DNA of 64,000 bases from Paracoccus sanguinis. Lineage in GTDB: Bacteria; Pseudomonadota; Alphaproteobacteria; Rhodobacterales; Rhodobacteraceae. The DNA is taken from contig NZ_FNNA01000003.1 of the NCBI RefSeq assembly GCF_900106665.1, positions 62,001 to 126,000 on the forward strand, given 5' to 3'. The position numbers and the translations under genes were made by a program. The notes under the pieces are model-generated. The model was not told the DNA's origin, searched no databases, and worked only from the letters and a program-made list of their open reading frames with translations. Positions 10,271 to 18,249 of the stretch are shown piece after piece. Numbering within the stretch: position 1 is the stretch's first letter; each line of letters opens with the position of its first letter.

Positions 10271-12492
10271 TGATGCTCGGACCGCTCGGGTTCGCGGCCC
10301 CGTGGCTGCTCGCCGCCGGGCTGGCGCTGCCGGTGCTGTGGTGGATGCTGCGCGCCGTGCCGCCCCGCCCGCGCGAGGTGAGCTTTCCCGGCACCGCGCT
10401 GCTGGCGGGGCTCGCCGATCCGGCCCCGGTCGCGCGCCGCACCCCGTGGTGGCTGCTGGCCCTGCGGCTCGCGGCGGTGGCGACGGTGATCCTCGCGCTC
10501 GCCGGCCCGGTCTGGCGCCCCGCCGCGCCGGTCGCGGGCGAGGGGCCGCTGCTGATCCTCGTCGATGCCGGCTGGGGCGCAGCCCCCGGGTGGGAGGGCG
10601 CCCAGTCCCGCGCCCGCACCGCGCTCGATCAGGCGCAGGCCAAGGGCCGGCCGGTGGCGCTGTGGCTCGCGGACGGGCAGGGCGGGCGCGGGGATGGCCC
10701 GGTGTTCGCTCCGGCGGGTGACGCCGCCGCCGCCCTGCGCGCCGCCGCCCCGCAGCCGTGGGCGACGCGCTACCCGGCCGATCCGGCCGCCTTCCTCGCC
10801 GCAGCACCCGCGGGGTTCGACACGCTCTGGATCGCCGACGGCGCCGCCCACCCCGGCCAGACCCCGCTGCTGGCGGCGCTGGCTGCCCGCGGCGCGGTCA
10901 CCGTCGTGCCGCCCGCCCGGCCGCTGCGGGCGCTGGCGACCGACCCCGGCCCCCGCCCGGCCCTGCGCGTCACCGCGACCGCGCCGGGACCGCTGCCGGC
11001 GGTGCTCGCCATCGGTCCCGACCCGCAGGGCACGCCGCGCCCGCTCGCCCGCCTCACCCCGCCCGACGCCACGGCCGAGGGTGACGGTTTCGCCGCCACG
11101 CTGCCCCTCGACCTGCCGCCGGAACTGCGCAACCGCGTCATCCGCTTCGCGCTCGAGGGCGAGGCCTCCGCCGGGGCGGTGGTGCTGGCCGACGACGCGC
11201 TCCGGCGGCGCAAGGTGGCGCTGGTGGGCGACGCCCGCGCGACCGAGGGCCAGGCCCTGCTCGCGCCGCTGCACTACCTGCGCGAGGCGCTGGCCCCAGC
11301 GACCGACCTGATCGAGGGCGGGCTCTCCGAGGTGCTGCCCGCTCATCCCGACGTGCTGGTGCTGGTCGACGCGCCGATCGGCGCGCAGGCCGAGGCGCTC
11401 TCGGACTGGGTCGCGGGCGGCGGGATGCTGGTCCGCTTCGCGGGGCCGCGGCTGGCCGCGATGCCCGACCTCGCCGCCGAGCCGCTGATGCCGGTGCGGC
11501 TGCGTCCCGGCGGTCGGGCGGCCGGCGGGGCGCTGAGCTGGGGCGAGCCGCGCGAGATCGCCCCCTTCGCGGCCGACGGCCTCTTTGCCGGGCTGACGAT
11601 CCCGGCCGAGGTCCGGGTGCGCGCCCAGCTTCTGCCCGAGCCCGACCCCGAGCTGCCGGGGAAGGTGCTCGCCGCGCTGTCGGACGGCACGCCGCTGGTG
11701 ACGCGGGCGCGGCTGGGTGAGGGGCAGGTGCTGCTGGTCCACAGCTCGGCCAATGCCGAGTGGAGCAATCTGGCGCTGTCGGGCCTCTTCGTCGGGATGC
11801 TCGAACGGCTGGTGCAGTCGGCGCGGGCGGGCGGCGCGGGGGATGCGGGGGAGGGGGGCGACGCCGGGGCGCGGGACGCGGCCGGGTTCGCCGGCACGTC
11901 GGGCTCTACGGGCCGCGAGACGGGGCCCGAACCGGGTGCCAAGACAGACGCGGCCCCGTCCACCGCGACAGGCGACGATGCGGACACCGCCGCGCCCCCC
12001 GGTCCGCTCTCCGGGCGAGGCGCCGAACCGGGCGCTGAGCCAGGCTCTGACACCACCGCGTCTGGCGACCCCGCAGGCGCGCCCCGGCCGTCCGGCACGG
12101 CCGCGCCGACTGCCGCCCCCGCGGCCCCCGGCCGCCGTCCCGAGGCCCCGCACTGGCGCCCCGAGCTGGTGCTCGACGGCTTCGGCCGCCCGCAGCCGCC
12201 CGGTCCCGGCGCGGCGCCCGTCGCCGCGGCCGACTTTGCCGCCGGCCCCGCCCCCGGCGCCCCGGCCGGGCTCTATGCCGCGCGCGAGCGCCGCGCCGCG
12301 CTCAACGCCGGCGGACCGCTCGCGCCTGTCCGCTGGCCCGGCGCAACGGTCGAATCCGCCGCCACCCGGCCCGGCGAACCGCTGGGCGGCTGGCTGCTCG
12401 CCTTGGGTGCGCTGCTGCTCGGCGCCGACGCCCTCGGCAGCGCGGCGCTCGCCGGCACACGCCGCCGTCGTCGGGCAGGGGTGGTGGCATGA
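10267..12492 (+). CDS. BatA-like double-transmembrane protein with VWA-like region
   Basis: The 741-residue protein begins with the aerotolerance/BatA N-terminal double-membrane domain: hydrophobic helices near residues 10-28 and 58-80 flank the conserved PREVSFPGTALLAGL segment. A VWA-like domain (LLILVDAGWGA near 95-105) and an amidotransferase-like section around residues 310-400 follow. Residues about 517-627 are a Gly/Ala/Pro/Thr-rich low-complexity insert of the sort absent from typical relatives. The C-terminus has another membrane helix and ends with an Arg-rich tail. In related Rhodobacterales this region normally continues into a DUF4159 domain in one chain of around 900 residues. 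Here a stop separates them, with an ATGA overlap. Three ATGs in a row make the start within two codons uncertain. Confidence 0.85.
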   Translation: MMMLGPLGFAAPWLLAAGLALPVLWWMLRAVPPRPREVSFPGTALLAGLADPAPVARRTPWWLLALRLAAVATVILALAGPVWRPAAPVAGEGPLLILVDAGWGAAPGWEGAQSRARTALDQAQAKGRPVALWLADGQGGRGDGPVFAPAGDAAAALRAAAPQPWATRYPADPAAFLAAAPAGFDTLWIADGAAHPGQTPLLAALAARGAVTVVPPARPLRALATDPGPRPALRVTATAPGPLPAVLAIGPDPQGTPRPLARLTPPDATAEGDGFAATLPLDLPPELRNRVIRFALEGEASAGAVVLADDALRRRKVALVGDARATEGQALLAPLHYLREALAPATDLIEGGLSEVLPAHPDVLVLVDAPIGAQAEALSDWVAGGGMLVRFAGPRLAAMPDLAAEPLMPVRLRPGGRAAGGALSWGEPREIAPFAADGLFAGLTIPAEVRVRAQLLPEPDPELPGKVLAALSDGTPLVTRARLGEGQVLLVHSSANAEWSNLALSGLFVGMLERLVQSARAGGAGDAGEGGDAGARDAAGFAGTSGSTGRETGPEPGAKTDAAPSTATGDDADTAAPPGPLSGRGAEPGAEPGSDTTASGDPAGAPRPSGTAAPTAAPAAPGRRPEAPHWRPELVLDGFGRPQPPGPGAAPVAAADFAAGPAPGAPAGLYAARERRAALNAGGPLAPVRWPGATVESAATRPGEPLGGWLLALGALLLGADALGSAALAGTRRRRRAGVVA

Positions 12493-13787
12493 TGCGGGTG
12501 ACCTCTTCTGTAGCGCCGCCTTGGGCTGCTGGCGCGGAGACTCAGCGCTCCCGAGGTTCGGGGGCCGCGTCCTTGCCCGCCACCCTGCGGCCAGTGCCGT
12601 CCGGTCTCCCGCTGGTTATCGCTGGATGGTGGTCGCCCTCTACCGTTCTGCAGTCGGGTTGGCCGCACTCAGCACCCCCACCAAAGATGGCAGCGCACCC
12701 TCGCGCCATCGCCGAGCCTGACCGTGCCTCCCGTTCGCGCCGTGGACCCTTCACGCGGCCGATGTCTTATGCCGTTCTCAAGGCGCTCCTCCTGATACAC
12801 CGCACCCCCTCCGCGGCATCTGCGCCGTTCCAGCACCCTGCCGCACACCGCACCCCCCGCGCGTCACTCACACCGCGCCTACGCCCCACGGCGCTGCTCC
12901 TCCCACTCCTCGCCCTCCTCGCCGCTCCTGCGCTGGCCCAGGACGCCCCACCCCCGGCACCGGGGCCATCCGCCGCGCTCACCCCCGCCGATCCCGACCC
13001 CCGCCTCGCCGAGGCCGCGGGCACCGGGGCGCTTGCCTATGTCGTCACCGGCGACCCGCGCGTCGACACCGCGTCCGAGGCGGGGCTCACCGGGCTCTCC
13101 CAAGCCCTGACCGAGCGCACCACCGTCGAGCCCGGGCCCCCGGTCGGCGTCGATCTCGACACCGACGACCTGTCGCTGCTGACCTTCCTCTACTGGCCGG
13201 TGACCGAGGACCAGCCGCTGCCCGGGCCGCCCGCCTACGCCGCGCTCAACCGCTTTCTGCGCACCGGCGGGATGATCGTCTTCGACACCCGCGACGGCGA
13301 CCTCGCCGGGACCGGGGCGCCTGACGCGAGCGCCGCGCTCCAGCGGCTGGCCGCGCCGCTCGACATCCCGCCGCTCGCGCCGCTGCCGCCGGACCACGTG
13401 CTGACCCGCGCCTTCTACCTGCTCGACAGCTTCCCCGGCCGCTGGACCGCCGCCCCGCTCTGGGTCGAGGCGCCGCAGTCGCCCGAGGCGACCGGCGCGG
13501 GCTTCGCGCCCTCGAACGACGGCGTCTCGCCGGTCATCATCGGCGGCAACGCCTATGCCGAGGCCTGGGCCACGACGCCCGAGGGCCTGCCCGCCTACGC
13601 CATCGGCGCGGGCTACGACGGCGAGCGGCAGCGCGAGCTGGCGCTGCGCTTCGGCATCAACCTCGTGATGTATGCGCTGAGCGGGAACTACAAATCCGAC
13701 CAGGTCCACGTCCCCGAACTGCTCGAGCGGCTGGGGCGCGAGGCGCCGCGCGGGTCGGGGGTGATCGGGCCGGAGGCGATCCGGTGA
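12489..13787 (+). CDS. DUF4159 domain protein, separated from its usual fusion partner
   Basis: The recognisable part starts near residue 150: DUF4159 with LAYVVTGDPRVDTASEAGLTGLS, LTFLYWPVTEDQPLPGPPAY, FLRTGGMIVFDTRDGD, TRAFYLLDSFPGRW, and a C-terminal QVHVPELLERLGRE. Just before it, residues about 132-150 form a hydrophobic stretch ending APALAQ that looks like a signal or membrane segment. The first 130 residues have no recognisable domain, are Pro/Ser/Arg-rich and use more A/T at third codon positions than neighbours, so this stretch may be noncoding or newly recruited. The ATG at 12489 is coupled to the upstream stop (ATGA); an alternative ATG at 12762 would drop 91 residues. The next gene overlaps by GTGA. 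Confidence 0.75.
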   Translation: MMRVTSSVAPPWAAGAETQRSRGSGAASLPATLRPVPSGLPLVIAGWWSPSTVLQSGWPHSAPPPKMAAHPRAIAEPDRASRSRRGPFTRPMSYAVLKALLLIHRTPSAASAPFQHPAAHRTPRASLTPRLRPTALLLPLLALLAAPALAQDAPPPAPGPSAALTPADPDPRLAEAAGTGALAYVVTGDPRVDTASEAGLTGLSQALTERTTVEPGPPVGVDLDTDDLSLLTFLYWPVTEDQPLPGPPAYAALNRFLRTGGMIVFDTRDGDLAGTGAPDASAALQRLAAPLDIPPLAPLPPDHVLTRAFYLLDSFPGRWTAAPLWVEAPQSPEATGAGFAPSNDGVSPVIIGGNAYAEAWATTPEGLPAYAIGAGYDGERQRELALRFGINLVMYALSGNYKSDQVHVPELLERLGREAPRGSGVIGPEAIR

Positions 13788-15934
13788 CGCGGCTGACCTT
13801 CGACCCGGCGCTGCCCTGGGCGGCGGTCGCGGCCCTCGCCGCGCTGGCGCTGGCCGCCGCAGCGCTGGCCTGGGCGCGGGGGTTGCCCGGCTGGCCGTGG
13901 CGCGGGCTCGCCGGGCTGGCGCTCGCCGCAGCGCTCGCCGGGCCGGGGGTCGAGACTGGCGTGCGCCGCGCGCTCTCGGACATCGTGCTGATGATCGAGG
14001 ACCAGAGCGCGAGCCAGTCGCTGCCCGGCCGCCCCGCCCAGACCGCGGCCGCGGCCGAGCGCCTCGCCGCCGCCGTCGCGGCGCTGCCGGGGACCGAGCT
14101 GCGCCGCATCCCGCTGGGCGACGACCCGGACGGGACGCGGCTGGGCGCGGCGTTGACCCGGGCGCTCGCGGCCGAGCCGGCGGCGCGGCTGGCCGGGGTG
14201 CTGGTCCTGACCGACGGGCTCGCCCACGACCCCGCGGCAATCCCCGCCGCGCTGCCCGACGGCGCGCCCGCCCCGGTCCATGTCCTTTTGACCGGCGCCC
14301 CCACCGACTGGGACCGCCGGCTGATGATCGAGGAAGCCCCGGCCTTCGGCCTCATCGGCCAGCCCGTGACCCTGCGCGTCCGGGTCGAGGACCAGGGCAC
14401 CCCGCCCGATGCCGTGGCCGGGCGCGCGGCGACGCTCGGCGTCTCGATCGACGGCGCACCCGCCGCGCAGGTGGCGATCCCGCCGGGCGTCCCGCTCGAG
14501 ATCCCGGTCACCCCCGCCCACGCCGGCCAGAACGTCGTGGCGCTGTCGCTCGACGACCCCGGCGGGGCGCCCGCGCAGCTCACCGACCTGAACGACCGCG
14601 CCGCCGTCACCATCGCCGGCGTGCGCGACCGGCTGCGGGTGCTGCTCGTCTCGGGCGAGCCGCACCCGGGCGAACGCGCCTGGCGCAACCTGTTGAAATC
14701 CGACCCGAACGTGGACCTCGTCCACTTCACCATCCTGCGCCCGCCGGACAAGATGGACGGCGTGCCGGTCGACGAGCTGGCGCTGATCGCCTTTCCGACC
14801 GAGGCGCTGTTCCAGGATCGGATCGGGGATTTCGACCTCATCATCCTCGACCGCTACCGGGTCCGCGGCATCCTGCCGCCGGCCTATTTCGACAACATCC
14901 GCCGCTATGTGGAAGAGGGCGGGGCGCTGCTCGTCGCCTCCGGCCCCGAGATGGCGGGGGTCGAGAGCCTGCACCTGTCGCCGCTCGCCCCGATCCTGCC
15001 CGGCCGGCCCACGGGTCGGCTGATCGAGGTGCCCTTCACCCCCTGGCCCACCCCCGCCGGCCAGCGCCACCCGGTCACCGCGGGCCTGCCGGGGACGCCC
15101 GAGGGCGCGGAGGGCGGCGCCACCCACCCGTGGGGCCGCTGGCTGCGGATGGCCGAGGTGATCCCCGACCCGCGGGCCGAGGTGCTGCTGACCGCGCGGC
15201 CCTCGGCTGTGACCGGCAGCGTGCTGGAATCCGACTCGCCGCTGCTCATCGTCAACCGCGTCGGCCGCGGGCGGGTGGCGCTGCTCGCCTCGGATCAGGT
15301 CTGGCTCTGGGGGCGCGGCTTCGAGGGGGGCGGGCCGCAGGCCGAACTCTTGCGCCGCATCGCCCACTGGTCGCTCAAGGAACCCGAGCTCGAGGAAGAG
15401 GCGCTGGACGTCGCCACCGCGCCGGGGATGCGCCTCGTCGTGACGCGCCGCACGATGGGCGACAGCGTCGGGGCGGTGACGATCACCCGGCCCGACGGCG
15501 GTAACGAGGCGCTGACCCTCGCCCCCGCCGGGGCCGGGCGGTTCGAGGCGGTTTATCAGGCCCCCGCGCCGGGGCTCTATCGCCTGGCCGAGGGCGCGCT
15601 CAGCCGCGTCGCCGCGCTCGGCCCCCCGGCCCCGCGCGAGTTCGAGGAGACGGTGGCCCGCCCCGACGCGCTCGCCCCGCTGGTCGCGGCCAGCGGCGGA
15701 TCGGTGCAGCGCCTGTCGGACGGGGTGCCCGATCTGCGCGTGGTGCGCCCCGGTCGCCCAGCGCAGGGCGAGGGCGTGGCCCGTCCGTGGATCGGCATCA
15801 CCCCCCGCGAAGCGGCGGCGGTGGACGGGCTGGCGGTGCGGCCGCTGCTGCCGCCATGGGGCTGGCTCGCGCTGATCGCGGGGCTGGCGCTGGCGGCGTG
15901 GCTGGCCGAGGGCGGGGGGCCGCGGCGGCGGTGA
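13784..15934 (+). CDS. membrane protein with VWA-like and glutamine-amidotransferase-like region
   Basis: A GTG start overlaps the DUF4159 stop by four bases. The 716-residue product has two N-terminal membrane helices (about 8-30 and 38-55), a VWA-like domain with IVLMIEDQSASQSL, an Ig-like middle section, and a class I amidotransferase-like fold around residues 280-400 (VLLVSGEPHPGERAWRNLL, LIILDRYRVRGILPPAYFDNI, YVEEGGALLVASGPEMAG). The fold appears without the catalytic Cys of true amidotransferases. A C-terminal membrane helix (LLPPWGWLALIAGLALAAWLAEG) closes the chain. It is the usual last gene of moxR-DUF58-DUF4159 operons in alphaproteobacteria and is probably an inner-membrane partner for the MoxR ATPase. 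The role of this complex is not known. Confidence 0.85.
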   Translation: MTRLTFDPALPWAAVAALAALALAAAALAWARGLPGWPWRGLAGLALAAALAGPGVETGVRRALSDIVLMIEDQSASQSLPGRPAQTAAAAERLAAAVAALPGTELRRIPLGDDPDGTRLGAALTRALAAEPAARLAGVLVLTDGLAHDPAAIPAALPDGAPAPVHVLLTGAPTDWDRRLMIEEAPAFGLIGQPVTLRVRVEDQGTPPDAVAGRAATLGVSIDGAPAAQVAIPPGVPLEIPVTPAHAGQNVVALSLDDPGGAPAQLTDLNDRAAVTIAGVRDRLRVLLVSGEPHPGERAWRNLLKSDPNVDLVHFTILRPPDKMDGVPVDELALIAFPTEALFQDRIGDFDLIILDRYRVRGILPPAYFDNIRRYVEEGGALLVASGPEMAGVESLHLSPLAPILPGRPTGRLIEVPFTPWPTPAGQRHPVTAGLPGTPEGAEGGATHPWGRWLRMAEVIPDPRAEVLLTARPSAVTGSVLESDSPLLIVNRVGRGRVALLASDQVWLWGRGFEGGGPQAELLRRIAHWSLKEPELEEEALDVATAPGMRLVVTRRTMGDSVGAVTITRPDGGNEALTLAPAGAGRFEAVYQAPAPGLYRLAEGALSRVAALGPPAPREFEETVARPDALAPLVAASGGSVQRLSDGVPDLRVVRPGRPAQGEGVARPWIGITPREAAAVDGLAVRPLLPPWGWLALIAGLALAAWLAEGGGPRRR

Positions 15935-16069
15935 CGGGCGGCCAACGCGGTGGCGGGCGGCGATATCTGCCAGTGGTCACCCGATCCCCCGCCGGGGCCC
16001 ACCGGTTTCCCCCTGGGGCGCTTTCGGCTATCCCCGTCCGCACCCGACCCGCAGGCCACGAGGACCGCC

Positions 16070-17572
16070 ATGCCCCACACGTCGATCTCGCGGCGCGCCG
16101 TTCTGGCCGCAGGGCTGGTGCCGTTCGTCGCCGGGGGGCTGGGCGGGCCTGCGCTGGCCGAGGCGCTGGTGCCCGTCGCGCGGCGGCCCCGACCCCGGCC
16201 CGCGCTTGGGCCCGAGGCGCTGCTGGCGCGGGCGCGGCTGGGTGCGGCGCGGCTCGGCGCGCTGGCGGTCGATCTGGGAACCGGGGCGCAGGTGCTGGCC
16301 CATGACCCGCAGCTGGCGCTGCCGCCGGCCTCGACGCTCAAGACCGTGACGGCGCTCTATGCGCTCGACCGGCTGGGCGAGGGGCACCGCTTCGCCACCC
16401 GCATCCTGCGGGCGGGCGACACGCTGATCCTCGCGGGCGGCGGCGACCCGGAACTGGACAGCGACGCGCTCGCCACGCTGGCGGCCGACACGGCGCGGGC
16501 CGTGGGCGACTGGCGCCCGGCCCGCTTCGCGGTGTGGGAGGGGGCGCTGCCGCGGCTGGCCGAGATCGCGCCGGGGCAGGCGGCGCAGCTCGCCTATAAC
16601 CCCGCCGTCTCGGGGATCATCCTCAACTTCAACCGCGTCCACCTCGGCTGGCGCTGTGAGAGCGCCTGCACCCTCTCGCTCACCGCCCGCGCCGAGCGCG
16701 CGGCGCCCCGCGCCTACGGCATCACCGCCGCGACCCGGCCCGGCGGGGGCGCGTGGCGGGTCGCGGCCGAAGACGGCACCCCGGCCGAGCGGTGGGAGGT
16801 GCCGCGCGCGGCACTCGGCGCCTCGGGCAGCCGCTGGCTGCCGGTGCGGCGACCGGGGCTTTACGCGGGCGACGTGTTCCAGACGCTGGCCCGCGCTGCG
16901 GGGCTGCCGCTACCCGCGCCCGAGATGCTGGACGCGCTGCCGGCGGATGCGGCCGAGATCGCCCGCCGCGACAGCCGCCCGCTCGCGGCGATCCTGCGCG
17001 GGATGCTCGAGTTCTCGACCAACCTCACCGCCGAGGTGGTGGGGCTGGCGGCGAGCGGCGCGCCGGACCTGAGGGCGTCGGCCCGCGCGATGGGCGACTG
17101 GGCGATGCGCGCGCTGCCGGATGCGCCGGCGGATGCGGGCGGGGTGGTGTTCGAGGATCACTCGGGCCTCGGCGCTGGCAGCCGGATCAGCCCGGCGGCG
17201 CTGGTGGCGCTGCTCGCCCGGCCCGACAGCGCCGCGCGGCTGCGGCCGCTTCTGAACCGCGACCCGCTGGCCGAGGCGCTGGGGCGCGAGGGGGGCGGCG
17301 ACGGGGCGCCCGGGCGCCCGCTGGTCGAGGCCAAGACCGGGACTCTCAACTTCGTCTCGAACCTCGCCGGCTACGCGCGGGGGCCGGACGGGGCCGAGCG
17401 CGCCTTTGCGGTGATGGTCGCGGACCTGCCCCGCCGCGCCGCGACCGAGGGGCAGGAGCTGCCCGAGGGCGTGCTTGGCTGGACCGCGCGCGCCAAGCGG
17501 CTGCAACGTGACGTCGTGGCCGCGGCGTGCGCCGGGACCGAGCAGGCGGGGGTGCTGCCGACCGAGATCTGA
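16070..17572 (+). CDS. dacB: D-alanyl-D-alanine carboxypeptidase/endopeptidase, PBP4 (peptidase S13)
   Basis: This periplasmic enzyme trims or cleaves peptidoglycan cross-links. The 500-residue protein carries the three penicillin-binding motifs: S88-T-L-K91 (nucleophile serine and lysine), S316-T-N318 and K422-T-G424. The N-terminus SISRRAVLAAGLVPF ... PALA looks like a twin-arginine export signal with cleavage after about residue 30, unusual enough to note because many PBP4 proteins use Sec. The ATG at 16070, with AGGA a few bases upstream, places this signal correctly; a longer frame from 15950 would bury it. A 135-bp gap separates it from the moxR operon. Downstream lie six tandem 11-base repeats and a convergent gene. 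Confidence 0.94.
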   Translation: MPHTSISRRAVLAAGLVPFVAGGLGGPALAEALVPVARRPRPRPALGPEALLARARLGAARLGALAVDLGTGAQVLAHDPQLALPPASTLKTVTALYALDRLGEGHRFATRILRAGDTLILAGGGDPELDSDALATLAADTARAVGDWRPARFAVWEGALPRLAEIAPGQAAQLAYNPAVSGIILNFNRVHLGWRCESACTLSLTARAERAAPRAYGITAATRPGGGAWRVAAEDGTPAERWEVPRAALGASGSRWLPVRRPGLYAGDVFQTLARAAGLPLPAPEMLDALPADAAEIARRDSRPLAAILRGMLEFSTNLTAEVVGLAASGAPDLRASARAMGDWAMRALPDAPADAGGVVFEDHSGLGAGSRISPAALVALLARPDSAARLRPLLNRDPLAEALGREGGGDGAPGRPLVEAKTGTLNFVSNLAGYARGPDGAERAFAVMVADLPRRAATEGQELPEGVLGWTARAKRLQRDVVAAACAGTEQAGVLPTEI

Positions 17573-17593
17573 CGCGGGTGTGCGCGGGCGTTC

Positions 17594-17659
17594 GCATGAA
17601 CTGTGCATGAACATCGCACGAACGATGCAGGAACGGTGCATCGTCTGTGCATGGATGTT
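17594..17659. repeat. six tandem 11-bp degenerate repeats
   Basis: Six consecutive 11-base units each start with GCA; the first four resemble GCATGAACTGT, with GAAC at positions 5-8. Units five and six diverge. The array sits 21 bases after the dacB stop in the gap before the convergent TerB-like gene. A 7-bp inverted repeat, CGATGCA ... TGCATCG, at 17623-17643 overlaps it. The spacing equals about one helical turn, which would put all units on one face of the DNA. Confidence 0.8.
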
Positions 17660-17736
17660 TTTCGTTTGCGGTCAAAGGGTCGCGGGCGGTTCCTCACCCT
17701 TTGCCGCACGTTGCGGGCCGCCCTTACGCAACGCCC

Positions 17737-18159
17737 TCAGAGACGCCGGTGCCGCGCCTTCGCCGCCAGCTCGATCGCCGCGGCGTGGAGCCGGTCGAGC
17801 TCGAGCACCTCGCGGATCTCGCCCAGCATCCGCAGCTCGTCCTCGGTCAGCCGCCCGTCCGCCGAGGCCACGTCGCAGGCCAGCACATAGGCGGTCTCGA
17901 ACAGCCGCCCCGGCAGCGCCGAGCCGATCAGCCCGAACAGCGCGTCAAGCCCGTCCTCTTCCTCGAAAAGCGTGATAACCGTCTGGGAAACCGCGCGAAT
18001 CCGGTCGATGTCGTAGTCCGCGAAGACCGGGGTGTGGTTCACGATCCGCTCGATCGCCACGAGTTCCGCGGTGCGCAGGTTCTGGTCCGAGGCCGACACC
18101 GCCACCATCACCGCAACGAGCGCGTCGCAGGGCGAGAACGAGGGCAGGTCGGTGGTCAT
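17737..18159 (-). CDS. TerB-like tellurite-resistance-family protein
   Basis: The 140-residue all-helical protein resembles the TerB fold: an N-terminal helix with SPCDALVAVMVAVSASDQNLRTAELVAIERI and a second half with YVLACDVASADGRLTEDELRMLGEIREVL. Both halves carry acidic residues like the metal-binding positions of TerB, and the symmetry of two D-x-x-L-x-x-x-E motifs is visible. Proteins of this type often lie next to the class I lysyl-tRNA synthetase gene in Rhodobacterales. No other tellurite genes are near, so the role is probably general stress or envelope related rather than tellurite resistance. It is divergent from lysK, with 90 bases between the starts. Confidence 0.82.
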   Translation of the reverse strand: MTTDLPSFSPCDALVAVMVAVSASDQNLRTAELVAIERIVNHTPVFADYDIDRIRAVSQTVITLFEEEDGLDALFGLIGSALPGRLFETAYVLACDVASADGRLTEDELRMLGEIREVLELDRLHAAAIELAAKARHRRL

Positions 18160-18249
18160 GGGCTTTCTCTCGGATGCAAGCGGGGCTGGACAGATTGACG
18201 CGGGCCGACCCCGCGGCTACGGCAGGGGCCGATGTGACGGAGACGGACG

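Noticed and set aside
17594..17659. 11-bp repeats considered as a CRISPR array or plasmid iterons
   Set aside because: Units are too short and have no spacers for CRISPR; no replication initiator gene is nearby to support iterons.
17475..17975. Open frames running through the 11-bp repeats
   Set aside because: They overlap dacB and the TerB-like gene in the wrong frame; the repeat structure is in the DNA and not in a conserved protein.
17737..18159. TerB-like gene considered as part of a tellurite-resistance island
   Set aside because: No terZACDE neighbours; flanked by core genes and commonly located beside lysK.
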